From NCBI RefSeq assembly GCF_000813745.1, contig NZ_JWLC01000017.1, positions 1 through 64,000 of the forward strand: a stretch of 64,000 nt of DNA. Direction: 5' to 3'. This document shows, piece by piece, positions 53,193-61,878 of the stretch. The translations under genes were made by a program, and so were the position numbers. The stretch is from Leisingera sp. ANG-M1. GTDB lineage: Bacteria > Pseudomonadota > Alphaproteobacteria > Rhodobacterales > Rhodobacteraceae. Under the pieces are notes generated by a model. It made no database searches and had not been told where the DNA came from. It was given only the letters and a program-made list of their open reading frames with translations. Positions within the stretch are counted from its first letter, which is position 1. Every line of letters begins with the position of its first letter.

Positions 53193-54659
53193 TCAGAGCG
53201 GCGATCCCTCGCGCATCTTGTCCTGCTCCGAGGGTGTCGGTGTGTGGTTGAACACATAAGCGGTGCGGCAGGCTTCTTCGCCGCCCAGTTCCGCGATCCT
53301 GCGGCGCTGATCGGCAAAGGCGCGGGCGTTCACCTTTTCCGGGTCGCAGATCGCTTGCAGCCGCCGCTCGCCCTCGGTCAGCGCCGCCTTGATCTCCGGG
53401 TCGTTCACCCCGTCCATTGCCCGGTTCACCTGCTCATGCGAGTCGGTCTCCAGGTCAAACAGCTGCGGCTGCATCCCGGCGTAATAGACATATTTCCACT
53501 TGCCCCAGCGCACCATGAAGGCGCCGGTTTTCGAGCCGCCGTCATGGTATTCGCTGAAGCCGGAGCGGGTCGCGTCATACGGCGCATTGGCAATTGAACG
53601 CAGGGAAACACCGGGCAGGCCGGTGTCCTCCGCGAGCCCGCAAACCTCCTTTGCGGTGGCGGCAACATCGGTCAGATTGGTGCAAGTCGCCACCTTCTGC
53701 CCTTCCGGCACGCCTGGCCCCGCGGCAATCATCGGCACCCCGGCGCTGGCCTCATACATCACCTGCTTGGTCCAGAACCCCTGGTCCCCCATCATGTCGC
53801 CATGGTCCGAGACATAGAGGATCACGGTATTCTCCAGCTGGCCGCTGGCCTCCAATGCAGCAATCACCCGGCCCACGCAGTGATCCATGAAAGACGTGAG
53901 CCCATAGTAAGCCGCCTTGGCCTCGCGCATCTTCTGTTCGTCGAAATACTCATCGTAATTGAAGAACTCAGCGATGTTGCGCAGCTCCTCATGATCCGGC
54001 AGCCCTTCGCCATAGCCGACCGGCAGGTCCATCTCGGCCGGGTCGTACAAGTTGTACCACTCCTCAGGGCAGGTGAGGGGGTAGTGCGGGCTGACCAGCG
54101 AGACAAATCCCGCCCAGGGCTGTTCCTTCCGCTTGGGATCGGTCAGCCAAGCCTCGGCCGCTTCAGTGATGGCAAGATCATAGTCGGTATAGGTGCTGGA
54201 GCCGGTGCCGACATCGCCCGCCAGTTCCGCCGCCGAGTCGTAGGGCGGCGGGTTCTCCCGCAGCAATCCGATGGCCCAGCCGACGCCGCCCACCACATGC
54301 ATCGGCACGATCTCCTCAGAGAACCCGTTGTCATCTTCGTTCGAACGGAAATGCAGCTTGCCGATCGAGGCCACCTCGCGGCCCGCCTCGCGCAGCGCAT
54401 GCATCCAGCTCTGCGGCTCCCCGGCATAAGGCGTGGCACTGTCCCAATGGCCGGTCTTGTGCACCCAGTCGCCGGTGGCCAGCGCCGCCCGTGTCGGCAC
54501 GCACATCGGCGACGGCGTATAGGCCGAGGTGAACATCGTGCCCCGCGCCGCCAGCGCATCCAGGTTCGGCGTCTTCACAATCGGATGGCCCGCGCAGCCC
54601 ATCGCATCCTTGCGGTGCTCGTCTGAAATAATGACCAGGAAATTCGGCTGCTCGCTCAT
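53193..54659 (-). CDS. type I sulfatase / alkaline-phosphatase superfamily hydrolase
   Basis: 488 residues; GGAGG precedes ATG 54659. The active-site Cys that becomes formylglycine is in C53-V-P-T-R-A-A-L-A-T-G; the core is CxPxR, with Thr in place of the usual Ser. Metal ligands are seen in IISDEHRKD (residues 11-19) and VSDHGDMMGDQG (about 285). There is no signal peptide, so it acts in the cytoplasm, like choline sulfatases and phosphonate monoester hydrolases. It is divergent from a LysR gene that probably controls it. The substrate is unknown. Confidence 0.9.
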   Translation of the reverse strand: MSEQPNFLVIISDEHRKDAMGCAGHPIVKTPNLDALAARGTMFTSAYTPSPMCVPTRAALATGDWVHKTGHWDSATPYAGEPQSWMHALREAGREVASIGKLHFRSNEDDNGFSEEIVPMHVVGGVGWAIGLLRENPPPYDSAAELAGDVGTGSSTYTDYDLAITEAAEAWLTDPKRKEQPWAGFVSLVSPHYPLTCPEEWYNLYDPAEMDLPVGYGEGLPDHEELRNIAEFFNYDEYFDEQKMREAKAAYYGLTSFMDHCVGRVIAALEASGQLENTVILYVSDHGDMMGDQGFWTKQVMYEASAGVPMIAAGPGVPEGQKVATCTNLTDVAATAKEVCGLAEDTGLPGVSLRSIANAPYDATRSGFSEYHDGGSKTGAFMVRWGKWKYVYYAGMQPQLFDLETDSHEQVNRAMDGVNDPEIKAALTEGERRLQAICDPEKVNARAFADQRRRIAELGGEEACRTAYVFNHTPTPSEQDKMREGSPL

Positions 54660-54746
54660 CGGGTCCTCCTATTCGGCGCCCGCACCACCATGGCCAGGAC
54701 GGCAGGCCACACTGTTCTGGAAATCCGCGCCGCAATCCAATAGATA

Positions 54747-54774
54747 AATTTTCTACTCTTCGATAAGAAAAATT
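54747..54774. promoter_or_regulatory. candidate LysR binding site
   Basis: AATTTTCT (54747-54754) and AGAAAAATT (54766-54774) form an interrupted inverted repeat in the 125-nt gap between the divergent sulfatase and LysR genes, ending 10 nt before the LysR ATG. Confidence 0.45.
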
Positions 54775-54784
54775 ATGGCTTGGC

Positions 54785-55630
54785 ATGGCGACACCTCTGA
54801 AGTGGCTGCACAATTTCGAAGCCGTGGCGCGGCTCGGCAACATGACCCTGGCTGCGCAGGAGGTCGGGCTGACCCAAGCCGCGCTCAGCCAGCAGATGCA
54901 GGCGCTGGAAACCCACCTGAAACTGCAGCTGTTCACCCGCGAGCCGCGCGGGATGTCTCTCACCGCCTCCGGCGCGCAGCTTTACAGCGATGTGTCCCCT
55001 GGGCTGGAGCAGATCAGCAACGCGCTGAAACGCTACCAGCAGCCACAGGGCAGCCGTTTGCGCATCCTTTGCAACGCCAGTTTTGCCCTGCGCTGGCTGA
55101 TCCCCAATCTCCCCAGGTTCCACGCCCTCCATCCTGAAATCCAGGTGGAAACCCGTACCGCACTCTGGCGGCCGGAGCGGCACGGCTACGACCCGGATGC
55201 CGAGATTTTCCTGGGCGGCCCGGTGCAGCCGGCCCCCGCCAAGGCCATCGTGCACTGCGAAATGACCGCGGTTCGGGCACCGGGCTGCCCGGAAGAGGGG
55301 CAGCTGCCTGTGATCCGCATCAGCGGCCAGGAAAGCCTGTTCGAGGACTGGCTCAAGACCCCGCGCTTTGCGGCCTCCACGGCCCGTCAAGTCTTCGAAG
55401 TGGACAGCGTGCACGCTGCAGTCAGCCTGGCCGCCGACGGCCTCGGCTGGACCCTGTGTCCGTCCTTCCTGGTCCGCAAGGACGTGCAGGCCGGACGGCT
55501 TCTTGCGGATGAAGCAGGCGTGGCAGCTTCCAAGCGGGCCTACTGGCTGCAATTGAAAGACCGCCCCAGCGCTGCCGCCGAAGCTTTTTGCGATTGGATC
55601 TCTGCCGAGGTGTCCTCCGTTAAGGATTGA
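54785..55630 (+). CDS. LysR-family regulator
   Basis: 281 residues. The N-terminal helix-turn-helix (LHNFEAVARLGNMTLAAQEV, then TQAALSQQMQALETHL) is of the GcvA-like group, with the effector domain from about 88 on. It is divergent from the sulfatase gene and likely its activator or repressor. Confidence 0.9.
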   Translation: MATPLKWLHNFEAVARLGNMTLAAQEVGLTQAALSQQMQALETHLKLQLFTREPRGMSLTASGAQLYSDVSPGLEQISNALKRYQQPQGSRLRILCNASFALRWLIPNLPRFHALHPEIQVETRTALWRPERHGYDPDAEIFLGGPVQPAPAKAIVHCEMTAVRAPGCPEEGQLPVIRISGQESLFEDWLKTPRFAASTARQVFEVDSVHAAVSLAADGLGWTLCPSFLVRKDVQAGRLLADEAGVAASKRAYWLQLKDRPSAAAEAFCDWISAEVSSVKD

Positions 55631-55813
55631 GTGCGCCCAGGCGCGGCCGCTACAGTGAGATTTTTCGGTTAGAAGAAAGATCTGTACCGTTTCATCTTTC
55701 TGAAAATACTCAAACTTCCAAAGGTGGCAGCACAAGCGGATGCCCGGGAAGGGGCAGGCCGCCGGTTTCCGTCTTGCAGGCGGGCAGGCTGGCTGCTATC
55801 TCCGTTAAAGAAA

Positions 55814-55830
55814 ATGTTATGATATAACAT
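55814..55830 (+). promoter_or_regulatory. Zur box
   Basis: The perfect inverted repeat ATGTTAT-GAT-ATAACAT matches the zinc-uptake-regulator consensus (GTTAT...ATAAC). It lies 14 nt before the CobW-family start, so the gene is probably induced by zinc shortage. Confidence 0.85.
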
Positions 55831-55844
55831 AAATGGAGATCCGC

Positions 55845-57047
55845 ATGTCAGACAGCAGGCTGCCGGTAACGGTGCTTTCCGGCTTTCTTGGAGCCGGCAA
55901 AACCACGCTCTTGAACCATGTCCTGAACAATCGCGCAGGCCGCAGGGTGGCGGTGATCGTCAACGACATGAGCGAGGTGAACATCGACGCTGATCTGGTG
56001 CGGGGCGAGGCCGAATTGTCGCGCCAGGACGAGAAGCTGGTGGAGATGACCAACGGCTGCATCTGCTGCACCCTGCGCGACGATCTGCTGCAAGAGGTAC
56101 GCCGCCTCGCCGCCGAGGGCCGCTTCGACTACCTCCTGATCGAAAGCACCGGCATTGCCGAGCCGCTGCCGGTGGCGGCAACCTTTGATTTCCGCGATGC
56201 CGAAGGGCAGAGCCTCTCGGACGTTGCCCGCCTTGATACCATGGTGACTGTGGTGGATGCGGTGAACCTGCTCAAGGACTTCTCCAGCCACGATTTCCTC
56301 AGCGACCGCGGCGAAAGCCTGGGCGAGGAGGACGACCGCACCCTGGTCAACCTGCTGACCGATCAGATCGAGTTTTCCAACGTCATCATCCTGAACAAGG
56401 TGAGTGAGGCGGGGCCGGCCCAGACCGAGGCCGCGATGCTGGTCATCAAGGCGCTGAATCCGGATGCCGAGGTAATCCAGGCCGACTTCTCCGAGGTGGA
56501 CGGGGACCGCATCTTCGACACCGGCCGCTTTGACTTTGACAAGGCCCACGAGCACCCGCTCTGGGCAAAAGAGCTTTACGGGTTTGAACACCATGTGCCC
56601 GAAACCGAGGAATACGGCATCTCTTCCTTCGTTTACCGCGCCAAACGCCCGTTCGATCCGGCCAGGATCCATGCGCTGCTGAATGGCGACCTGCCGGGCG
56701 TGATCCGCGCCAAGGGCCATTTCTGGATGGCCACCCGCCCGGAATGGGCTGCTGAGTTTTCCCTTGCCGGTGCAATCTCCTCGGTCCGCCCGCTTGGGCT
56801 GTGGTGGGCGGCAGTGCCAACCGAACGCTGGCCCAGCCATCCCGAGGCCCGGCGCGAGTTTCTGCAGAATTGGGACGAGACCTGGGGCGACCGCCGCCAG
56901 GAGCTTGTGTTCATCGGCGCAGGTCTCGACAAAGAAGCCACTGCCGCGCGCCTGGATGCCTGCCTGATGCCGGAAACGGCCAAGGGCTTCGACCCGGCCT
57001 GGGCTGATCTGGACGACCCGTTCCCCAGCTGGCGCCGCAATGGCTGA
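55845..57047 (+). CDS. CobW/COG0523-family zinc-responsive GTPase (ZigA/ZagA type)
   Basis: 400 residues from ATG 55845 (GGAG 6 nt upstream); ATG 55833 abuts the Zur box and has no ribosome site. P-loop [13 protein letters not shown], metal motif [11 protein letters not shown] (CxCC), [11 protein letters not shown], and NKVS of the G4 type. The C-terminal CobW_C domain covers about 260-390. With the Zur box this marks a GTP-driven zinc metallochaperone for scarcity, not a cobalamin-synthesis CobW. Confidence 0.92.
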   Translation: MSDSRLPVTVLSGFLGAGKTTLLNHVLNNRAGRRVAVIVNDMSEVNIDADLVRGEAELSRQDEKLVEMTNGCICCTLRDDLLQEVRRLAAEGRFDYLLIESTGIAEPLPVAATFDFRDAEGQSLSDVARLDTMVTVVDAVNLLKDFSSHDFLSDRGESLGEEDDRTLVNLLTDQIEFSNVIILNKVSEAGPAQTEAAMLVIKALNPDAEVIQADFSEVDGDRIFDTGRFDFDKAHEHPLWAKELYGFEHHVPETEEYGISSFVYRAKRPFDPARIHALLNGDLPGVIRAKGHFWMATRPEWAAEFSLAGAISSVRPLGLWWAAVPTERWPSHPEARREFLQNWDETWGDRRQELVFIGAGLDKEATAARLDACLMPETAKGFDPAWADLDDPFPSWRRNG

Positions 57048-57309
57048 CCGCCGGGCGCGCCGCAACCTGAATTCGCGCTTGAAACGGCGCCGCCGGGCCG
57101 GGGATCCGATGCAGGCCTATGACGCCCTGCCGCCGCCCCTGCGGCAGTGGCTTGCTTCCGCCTGCCTGCCCTGGAGCCCGGCCTCAGCGCTCAGGCTCTG
57201 GACCAAGGCGGGCGGCCGCCAAAACCCCGATGCCGCCGCCGCCCGGATGGATGCTGCGGAACAAGTGATGCTCAAACGCGACGCAAAGGTCTGGGACGCT
57301 TTCAGGTAG
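57040..57309 (+). CDS. small basic protein, DUF6525-like
   Basis: 89 residues that overlap the GTPase stop by 8 nt, so co-translated. Arg-rich start, then [20 protein letters not shown] and [12 protein letters not shown], a pattern I recall from a short Rhodobacterales family (DUF6525, from memory). The link with zinc starvation is by position only. Confidence 0.65.
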   Translation: MADRRARRNLNSRLKRRRRAGDPMQAYDALPPPLRQWLASACLPWSPASALRLWTKAGGRQNPDAAAARMDAAEQVMLKRDAKVWDAFR

Positions 57310-57491
57310 CCCAGGGCGGGCCGGCTCCGGCAGTTCCGGGCCGCGGACAAAAAACTTGCCATGCAAGGAACCCGTAATACACTGATTTTAAGCTGCAATC
57401 GTAAGCCGCCCGTATTCCCGCAATACATGCCACAGTGGCATCCTTGGGCGGGCTGCAGCTTGAAGCGACGTTACCGGGGGCCTCGTGCGCC

Positions 57492-57989
57492 ATGTTTACA
57501 GCCGAGTTTTCAGTGAGTGAAATGGAACCAGAGCTAAAGTCGATGTACCTGCTCTGGCACAGTGCGTCGGAAGAGGGCGTCTACCCCAGCCTTGCTGCCT
57601 TTGGTCTGCCCAATGCCGTCGCCTCCCCCAATATTCTGTCCGTGTTCGAGATCGAGCGCTCCGCCGGGGGCGAGCCGGTGGATTTCCAGGTGATCTATAC
57701 GCGCAGCAGGATCAACAACACGCTGCGGGAAAAATTCGTCGGCACCCGGCTCTCTGAACATCCCAGCTGCGGGCCTGGTTCCATGATCTGGAGCGGCTTC
57801 GCCGAGATTGCTGCCGCTCCCCGGCCGCTCCTGGTGTCGCTGCCGTATGTCGGTCCGCTATCGGGATACCGGAGCACCTCCGAAATCTACCTGCCGCTTT
57901 TGGGTGAGCAGGGCCGGGCTGATTATGTGCTGGCCGGGGTTGTGCTGCTGGAGCGGGAGTACCAGGGAAACGCGCCGAACGGGTCTTAG
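57492..57989 (+). CDS. PAS-like sensor domain protein
   Basis: 165 residues from ATG 57492 (57522 is an alternative). It looks like the single-PAS proteins common in alphaproteobacteria: YLLWHSAS near the start, LPNAVASPNILSVFEIE, FQVIYTRSRINN, GTRLSEHP, then LPLLGEQGRADYVLAGVVLL. There is no output domain. It converges with the next gene, sharing 4 nt. Confidence 0.65.
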   Translation: MFTAEFSVSEMEPELKSMYLLWHSASEEGVYPSLAAFGLPNAVASPNILSVFEIERSAGGEPVDFQVIYTRSRINNTLREKFVGTRLSEHPSCGPGSMIWSGFAEIAAAPRPLLVSLPYVGPLSGYRSTSEIYLPLLGEQGRADYVLAGVVLLEREYQGNAPNGS

Positions 57990-58507
57990 CCAGCCTTGCG
58001 GTCCGGCAGCCGTTCAATCGGCAGCCCGCTGCGGGCTTCCAGCTCTGCCAGCAGGCGGGCATTGCTGAAGCCGGGCAGGGTGATGGTGCGCGTACCGCCG
58101 CCTTTCAGGCTGGCCACCAGATGCTCAGAAGTCACCGTCCATCCCAGCAGACGGCCGGCATGGCTGCCGGTGCGCAGCCGCGCCTGGTTGTGCTGGCGGT
58201 AGAGGCCGAAACTGCCGACCTCAGCAAACCGCAGCCGGGACGGCGGCCGCCAGAAGGGCCGCAAAACCAGGGCGCCGCAGGTCAGCGACAGCGCCGGCCG
58301 GGCCGGATAACGGCCTGTCCGCCAGGCCATCCACAGGATGGCCGCGCCCAGCAGCACTTGCCCGCCGCCTTCTGCCGGGCGGTGCCAGATCCGGTCAAAT
58401 CCCTGAGCCAGGAACGCAGCCCCGAACAGGGCGGCGAACCCCGCAACCGCCCAGCAGACCACAGGGCTGGCATCCGGGTAGTAGTGCAAGTCAGAGGGCA
58501 TTGGCAT
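57986..58507 (-). CDS. membrane protein with PH-like cytoplasmic part
   Basis: 173 residues from ATG 58507 (58501 is possible). Two hydrophobic helices (about 16-36 and 49-65) are followed by a beta-rich region (ALSLTCGALVLRPFW, EVGSFGLYRQ, GWTVTSEHLVASL) suggesting a bPH-like domain. No function is recognised. Confidence 0.6.
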   Translation of the reverse strand: MPMPSDLHYYPDASPVVCWAVAGFAALFGAAFLAQGFDRIWHRPAEGGGQVLLGAAILWMAWRTGRYPARPALSLTCGALVLRPFWRPPSRLRFAEVGSFGLYRQHNQARLRTGSHAGRLLGWTVTSEHLVASLKGGGTRTITLPGFSNARLLAELEARSGLPIERLPDRKAG

Positions 58508-58817
58508 GGCTCCAGATCGCTGACTGCAATAGTAGGGCGCCTCAAATACACGGCCACCTGCCGGTCGGCAGCGCCATTCCGCCTTGCCCTGCAGGGCTTT
58601 CCCCTTGCGCGCACCGGGGAATCCGCCTATACGCGCGCTGTCAATACAAGGGCGGTCAACGTCCGGGTGGCATATCTGAGCAGGGCTGGGGTACACCTCG
58701 GCCCTTTGTGTTTGTTTGATCAGATGTGCTCCGGGCCACGTTCTGTAGGGCGAAACCAAGACCGGCGGAGACAACCGCCCGGCCAGAAAACCGTTAGTAA
58801 AGGAAACCTGAGACCTC
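58508..58817. other. rpsA upstream region
   Basis: 310 nt with no gene. It should hold the rpsA promoter and leader. S1 is autoregulated through its mRNA leader in other bacteria, but no specific fold was identified here. Confidence 0.45.
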
Positions 58818-60497
58818 ATGGCTCAAAACGCATCGATGGAGGAATTCGAAGCCCTCCTGAACGAAAGCTTCGAAATGGACACTCCGGACGAAGGTTCGGT
58901 TGTCAAAGGCAAAGTGCTGGCAATCGAAGCCGGCCAGGCCATCATCGACGTCGGCTACAAAATGGAAGGCCGCGTTGATCTGAAAGAATTCGCAAACCCC
59001 GGCGAAGCGCCCGAAATCGCAGTTGGCGACGAAGTCGAGGTTTACCTGCGCGCAGCAGAAAACGCCCGTGGCGAAGCCGTCATCTCCCGTGAGATGGCCC
59101 GCCGCGAGGAAGCCTGGGACCGCCTGGAAAAAGCCTACGCAGACGATCAGCGCGTCGAAGGCGCGATCTTCGGCCGCGTCAAAGGCGGCTTCACCGTCGA
59201 CCTGGGCGGCGCTGTTGCCTTCCTGCCCGGCTCGCAGGTTGACGTCCGCCCCGTGCGCGACGCAGGCCCGCTGATGGGTCTGAAGCAGCCGTTCCAGATC
59301 CTGAAGATGGACCGCCGCCGCGGCAACATCGTTGTGTCGCGCCGTGCGATCCTCGAAGAGTCCCGCGCCGAGCAGCGCGCCGAGGTTATCGGCAACCTGT
59401 CCGAAGGCCAGGCAGTCGACGGTGTTGTTAAGAACATCACCGAATACGGTGCGTTTGTTGACCTGGGCGGCGTTGACGGCCTGCTGCACGTCACCGACAT
59501 GGCATGGCGCCGTGTGAACCACCCCTCCGAGATCCTGTCGATCGGCGAAACCGTCAAGGTTCAGGTCATCAAGATCAACAAAGAGACCCACCGCATCTCC
59601 CTCGGCATGAAGCAGCTGCAGGAAGATCCGTGGGATCTGGTTGGCGCCAAGTACCCGCTGTCCTCCGTGCACAAGGGCCGCGTCACCAACATCACTGATT
59701 ACGGTGCATTTGTTGAGCTGGAGCCGGGCGTCGAAGGTCTGGTCCACGTCTCCGAGATGTCCTGGACCAAGAAAAACGTCCACCCGGGCAAAATCGTCTC
59801 CACTTCCCAGGAAGTCGACGTCATGGTTCTGGAAATCGACGGTGCCAAGCGCCGCGTGTCCCTGGGCCTCAAGCAGACCATGCGCAACCCGTGGGAAGTG
59901 TTCTCCGAGAACAACCCCGAGGGCACTCAGGTCGAAGGCGAAGTCAAGAACATCACCGAATTCGGTCTGTTCATTGGCCTCGACGGCGACATCGACGGCA
60001 TGGTTCACCTCTCCGACCTCAGCTGGGACGAGCGCGGTGAAGACGCGATCCAGAACTACCGCAAAGGCGACATGGTTTCGGCCGTTGTCTCCGAAGTGGA
60101 CGTCGACAAAGAGCGTATCTCGCTGTCGATCAAAGCTCTGGGCGGCGACAAGTTCGCCGAAGCGGTTGGCGGCGTGAAGCGCGGCTCCGTGATCACCGTC
60201 AACGTGACCGCGATCGAAGACGGCGGCATCGAAGTGGAATACGAAGGCATGAAGTCCTTCATCCGCCGCTCCGACCTCAGCCGCGACCGTGCCGACCAGC
60301 GTCCTGAGCGTTTCTCGGTTGGCGACAAGGTCGACGTGCGCGTCACCAACGTCGACTCCAAGACCCGCCGCCTGGGCCTGTCCATCAAGGCGCGCGAGAT
60401 CGCGGAAGAGAAAGAAGCAGTGGAACAGTACGGCTCCTCGGACTCCGGCGCATCGCTGGGCGACATCCTGGGCGCCGCACTGAAGTCGGGCGACTAA
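58818..60497 (+). CDS. rpsA: 30S ribosomal protein S1
   Basis: 559 residues, the full alphaproteobacterial length. Six S1 (OB-fold) repeats are seen, each with a version of GAFVDLGGVDGLLHVTDM or GAFVELEPGVEGLVHVSEM. It binds mRNA on the 30S subunit and helps initiation at structured or weak sites. Codon use is that of a highly expressed gene (mostly GGC, CTG and AAC). The cmk gene often found just upstream is absent here. A textbook terminator follows. Confidence 0.98.
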   Translation: MAQNASMEEFEALLNESFEMDTPDEGSVVKGKVLAIEAGQAIIDVGYKMEGRVDLKEFANPGEAPEIAVGDEVEVYLRAAENARGEAVISREMARREEAWDRLEKAYADDQRVEGAIFGRVKGGFTVDLGGAVAFLPGSQVDVRPVRDAGPLMGLKQPFQILKMDRRRGNIVVSRRAILEESRAEQRAEVIGNLSEGQAVDGVVKNITEYGAFVDLGGVDGLLHVTDMAWRRVNHPSEILSIGETVKVQVIKINKETHRISLGMKQLQEDPWDLVGAKYPLSSVHKGRVTNITDYGAFVELEPGVEGLVHVSEMSWTKKNVHPGKIVSTSQEVDVMVLEIDGAKRRVSLGLKQTMRNPWEVFSENNPEGTQVEGEVKNITEFGLFIGLDGDIDGMVHLSDLSWDERGEDAIQNYRKGDMVSAVVSEVDVDKERISLSIKALGGDKFAEAVGGVKRGSVITVNVTAIEDGGIEVEYEGMKSFIRRSDLSRDRADQRPERFSVGDKVDVRVTNVDSKTRRLGLSIKAREIAEEKEAVEQYGSSDSGASLGDILGAALKSGD

Positions 60498-60525
60498 TCT
60501 CCCCGGCCTCACGGCAGAAATTGAG

Positions 60526-60555
60526 AAGCCCCGCAGGAAACTGCGGGGCTTTTTG
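60526..60555 (+). terminator. intrinsic terminator of rpsA
   Basis: An 11-bp stem, AAGCCCCGCAG (60526-60536) with CTGCGGGGCTT (60541-60551), stable GAAA tetraloop, then TTT. It lies 29 nt after the rpsA stop. Confidence 0.95.
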
Positions 60556-60699
60556 CATTTTGAGAAGGTCCTGCTTGAGCCCAAAATACCGAATGCTGCA
60601 CATTGCACAGATGTCCGATGTTGAGCGATAGTCATCGAACAAGATTGGATCGTTGGCATTGACGCAATATATCCCATCCTTTGAATTCAGTAGGCTCAA

Positions 60700-61563
60700 A
60701 TGACTTGGTTTTGGAAACAGAATGAAGATGACGGTGAGTATTCCATCTACACAACCGCTTACGATGTTGAGGTCACTGGCGAAGCACTGGGCCGCGAGCT
60801 CTCTCCGGTCGAGCGAAAGACTCTAAATCAACAGGTCGAGGCGTTCGAAAGAGCTACCGAGACGTCTCGGACAGAGACGAGCTTGAACTCGCTGGCCCAG
60901 ATTGATGCTATCCTCGCTAAGGACCCGAATATTGGTGAAACAACCGCAGTTTCTCTCGTTGTGGACCATTCTGGATCGTTGAAAGGTCAAAGGGCGGTAA
61001 TTGCCTGTTTGGTGGTTCAAATGGTCAGCGATTTCCTAAGTAGACTGGGCGTAAGATATGAGATTTTGGGCTTTACTACAGCAGCTTGGAAAGGTGGTAA
61101 GTCTCGCCAACTATGGATTGACAAAGGCTGCCCAAGGAATCCTGGCCGCCTCAATGACCTGTTGCATATCCGCTACCGCGAGGCATCAAACACAAACCCT
61201 GGAGCACCTTGGTCAGTCTACAACATGCTCCGGAGCGACCTTCTAAAGGAAAACATCGACGGCGAAGCAGTGTTCTGGGCCGCTGAAAGATTGAAGAACC
61301 TAGACGCCGAGCAAAACTTGGTCATTGTAGTTTCTGACGGGGCGCCAGTCGACGACAGTACGTTGAACGAAAATCGACCAGATTTCTTGTGGCACCATTT
61401 GGAGGCAGTCGTTTCTGATCTGAAGGCGACGCCACGTTTTCGCATTGCTGCAATTGGTATCGATCACGATGTCGGGCGCCTATATCCGTCCGCATTGCAG
61501 GTTGATCGTCTTGCAGAAGTCCCAGCGGAACTTCCCAACTATCTTGGTGAGCTTTTTCGGTAA
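60700..61563 (+). CDS. stand-alone CobT-type von Willebrand A domain protein
   Basis: 287 residues matching the C-terminal part of cobaltochelatase subunit CobT: MIDAS D89-x-S91-x-S93 in VVDHSGSLKG, EILGFTTAAWKGGKSR, NPGRLNDLLHIRYREA, LLKENIDGEAVFWAAERL, VVSDGAPVDDSTLN and IGIDHDVGRLYP. Full CobT is about 600 residues, and no CobS ATPase or CobN is next to it. CobS/CobT-like pairs also occur in phages and mobile DNA. GC is clearly lower than in the flanks, which fits transfer. It probably binds a partner AAA+ ATPase encoded elsewhere. Confidence 0.88.
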   Translation: MTWFWKQNEDDGEYSIYTTAYDVEVTGEALGRELSPVERKTLNQQVEAFERATETSRTETSLNSLAQIDAILAKDPNIGETTAVSLVVDHSGSLKGQRAVIACLVVQMVSDFLSRLGVRYEILGFTTAAWKGGKSRQLWIDKGCPRNPGRLNDLLHIRYREASNTNPGAPWSVYNMLRSDLLKENIDGEAVFWAAERLKNLDAEQNLVIVVSDGAPVDDSTLNENRPDFLWHHLEAVVSDLKATPRFRIAAIGIDHDVGRLYPSALQVDRLAEVPAELPNYLGELFR

Positions 61564-61878
61564 GCGGACATTGACGTGGTCCACTCTAAAGTCAGCTTCG
61601 TCTCGAAAGCGGACATAGGCCGTCGACGCCGGTGCTACGTTAGTTCGTTCTGATCTATGGTGCCGGGAACTGGGCGGAAGCTTAATCCGCACCTGTTCCG
61701 CCTTAGGGTGGCGGTTCCATTCCGCAAAAACCTCCCCCTTCCCTTCGAAGCCGCATCCGCTAAACTCCCCTCCCAAGGGCAGGCCCCGTTTTTCAGTTCC
61801 CCGGCGTCCCCGGATGCCGCATTTCAGTACCCCGTTCCGCCCGCCGGCCAATCGCGACAGGCAAAAAGAGAGAGCATT
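61564..61878. other. intergenic region with a short duplicated motif
   Basis: 315 nt without a gene. GCGGACATT (about 61564-61572) recurs as GCGGACATA about 40 nt on, flanking sequence that looks like the decayed intergenic repeats I recall from Roseobacter genomes. It marks the right edge of the low-GC CobT-like gene. Confidence 0.4.

Noticed and set aside
58794-60677. 627-codon open frame antisense to rpsA
   Set aside because: It is the mirror of the biased rpsA codon use; sequence is His/Asp/Val-rich without domains, and S1 on the other strand is certain.
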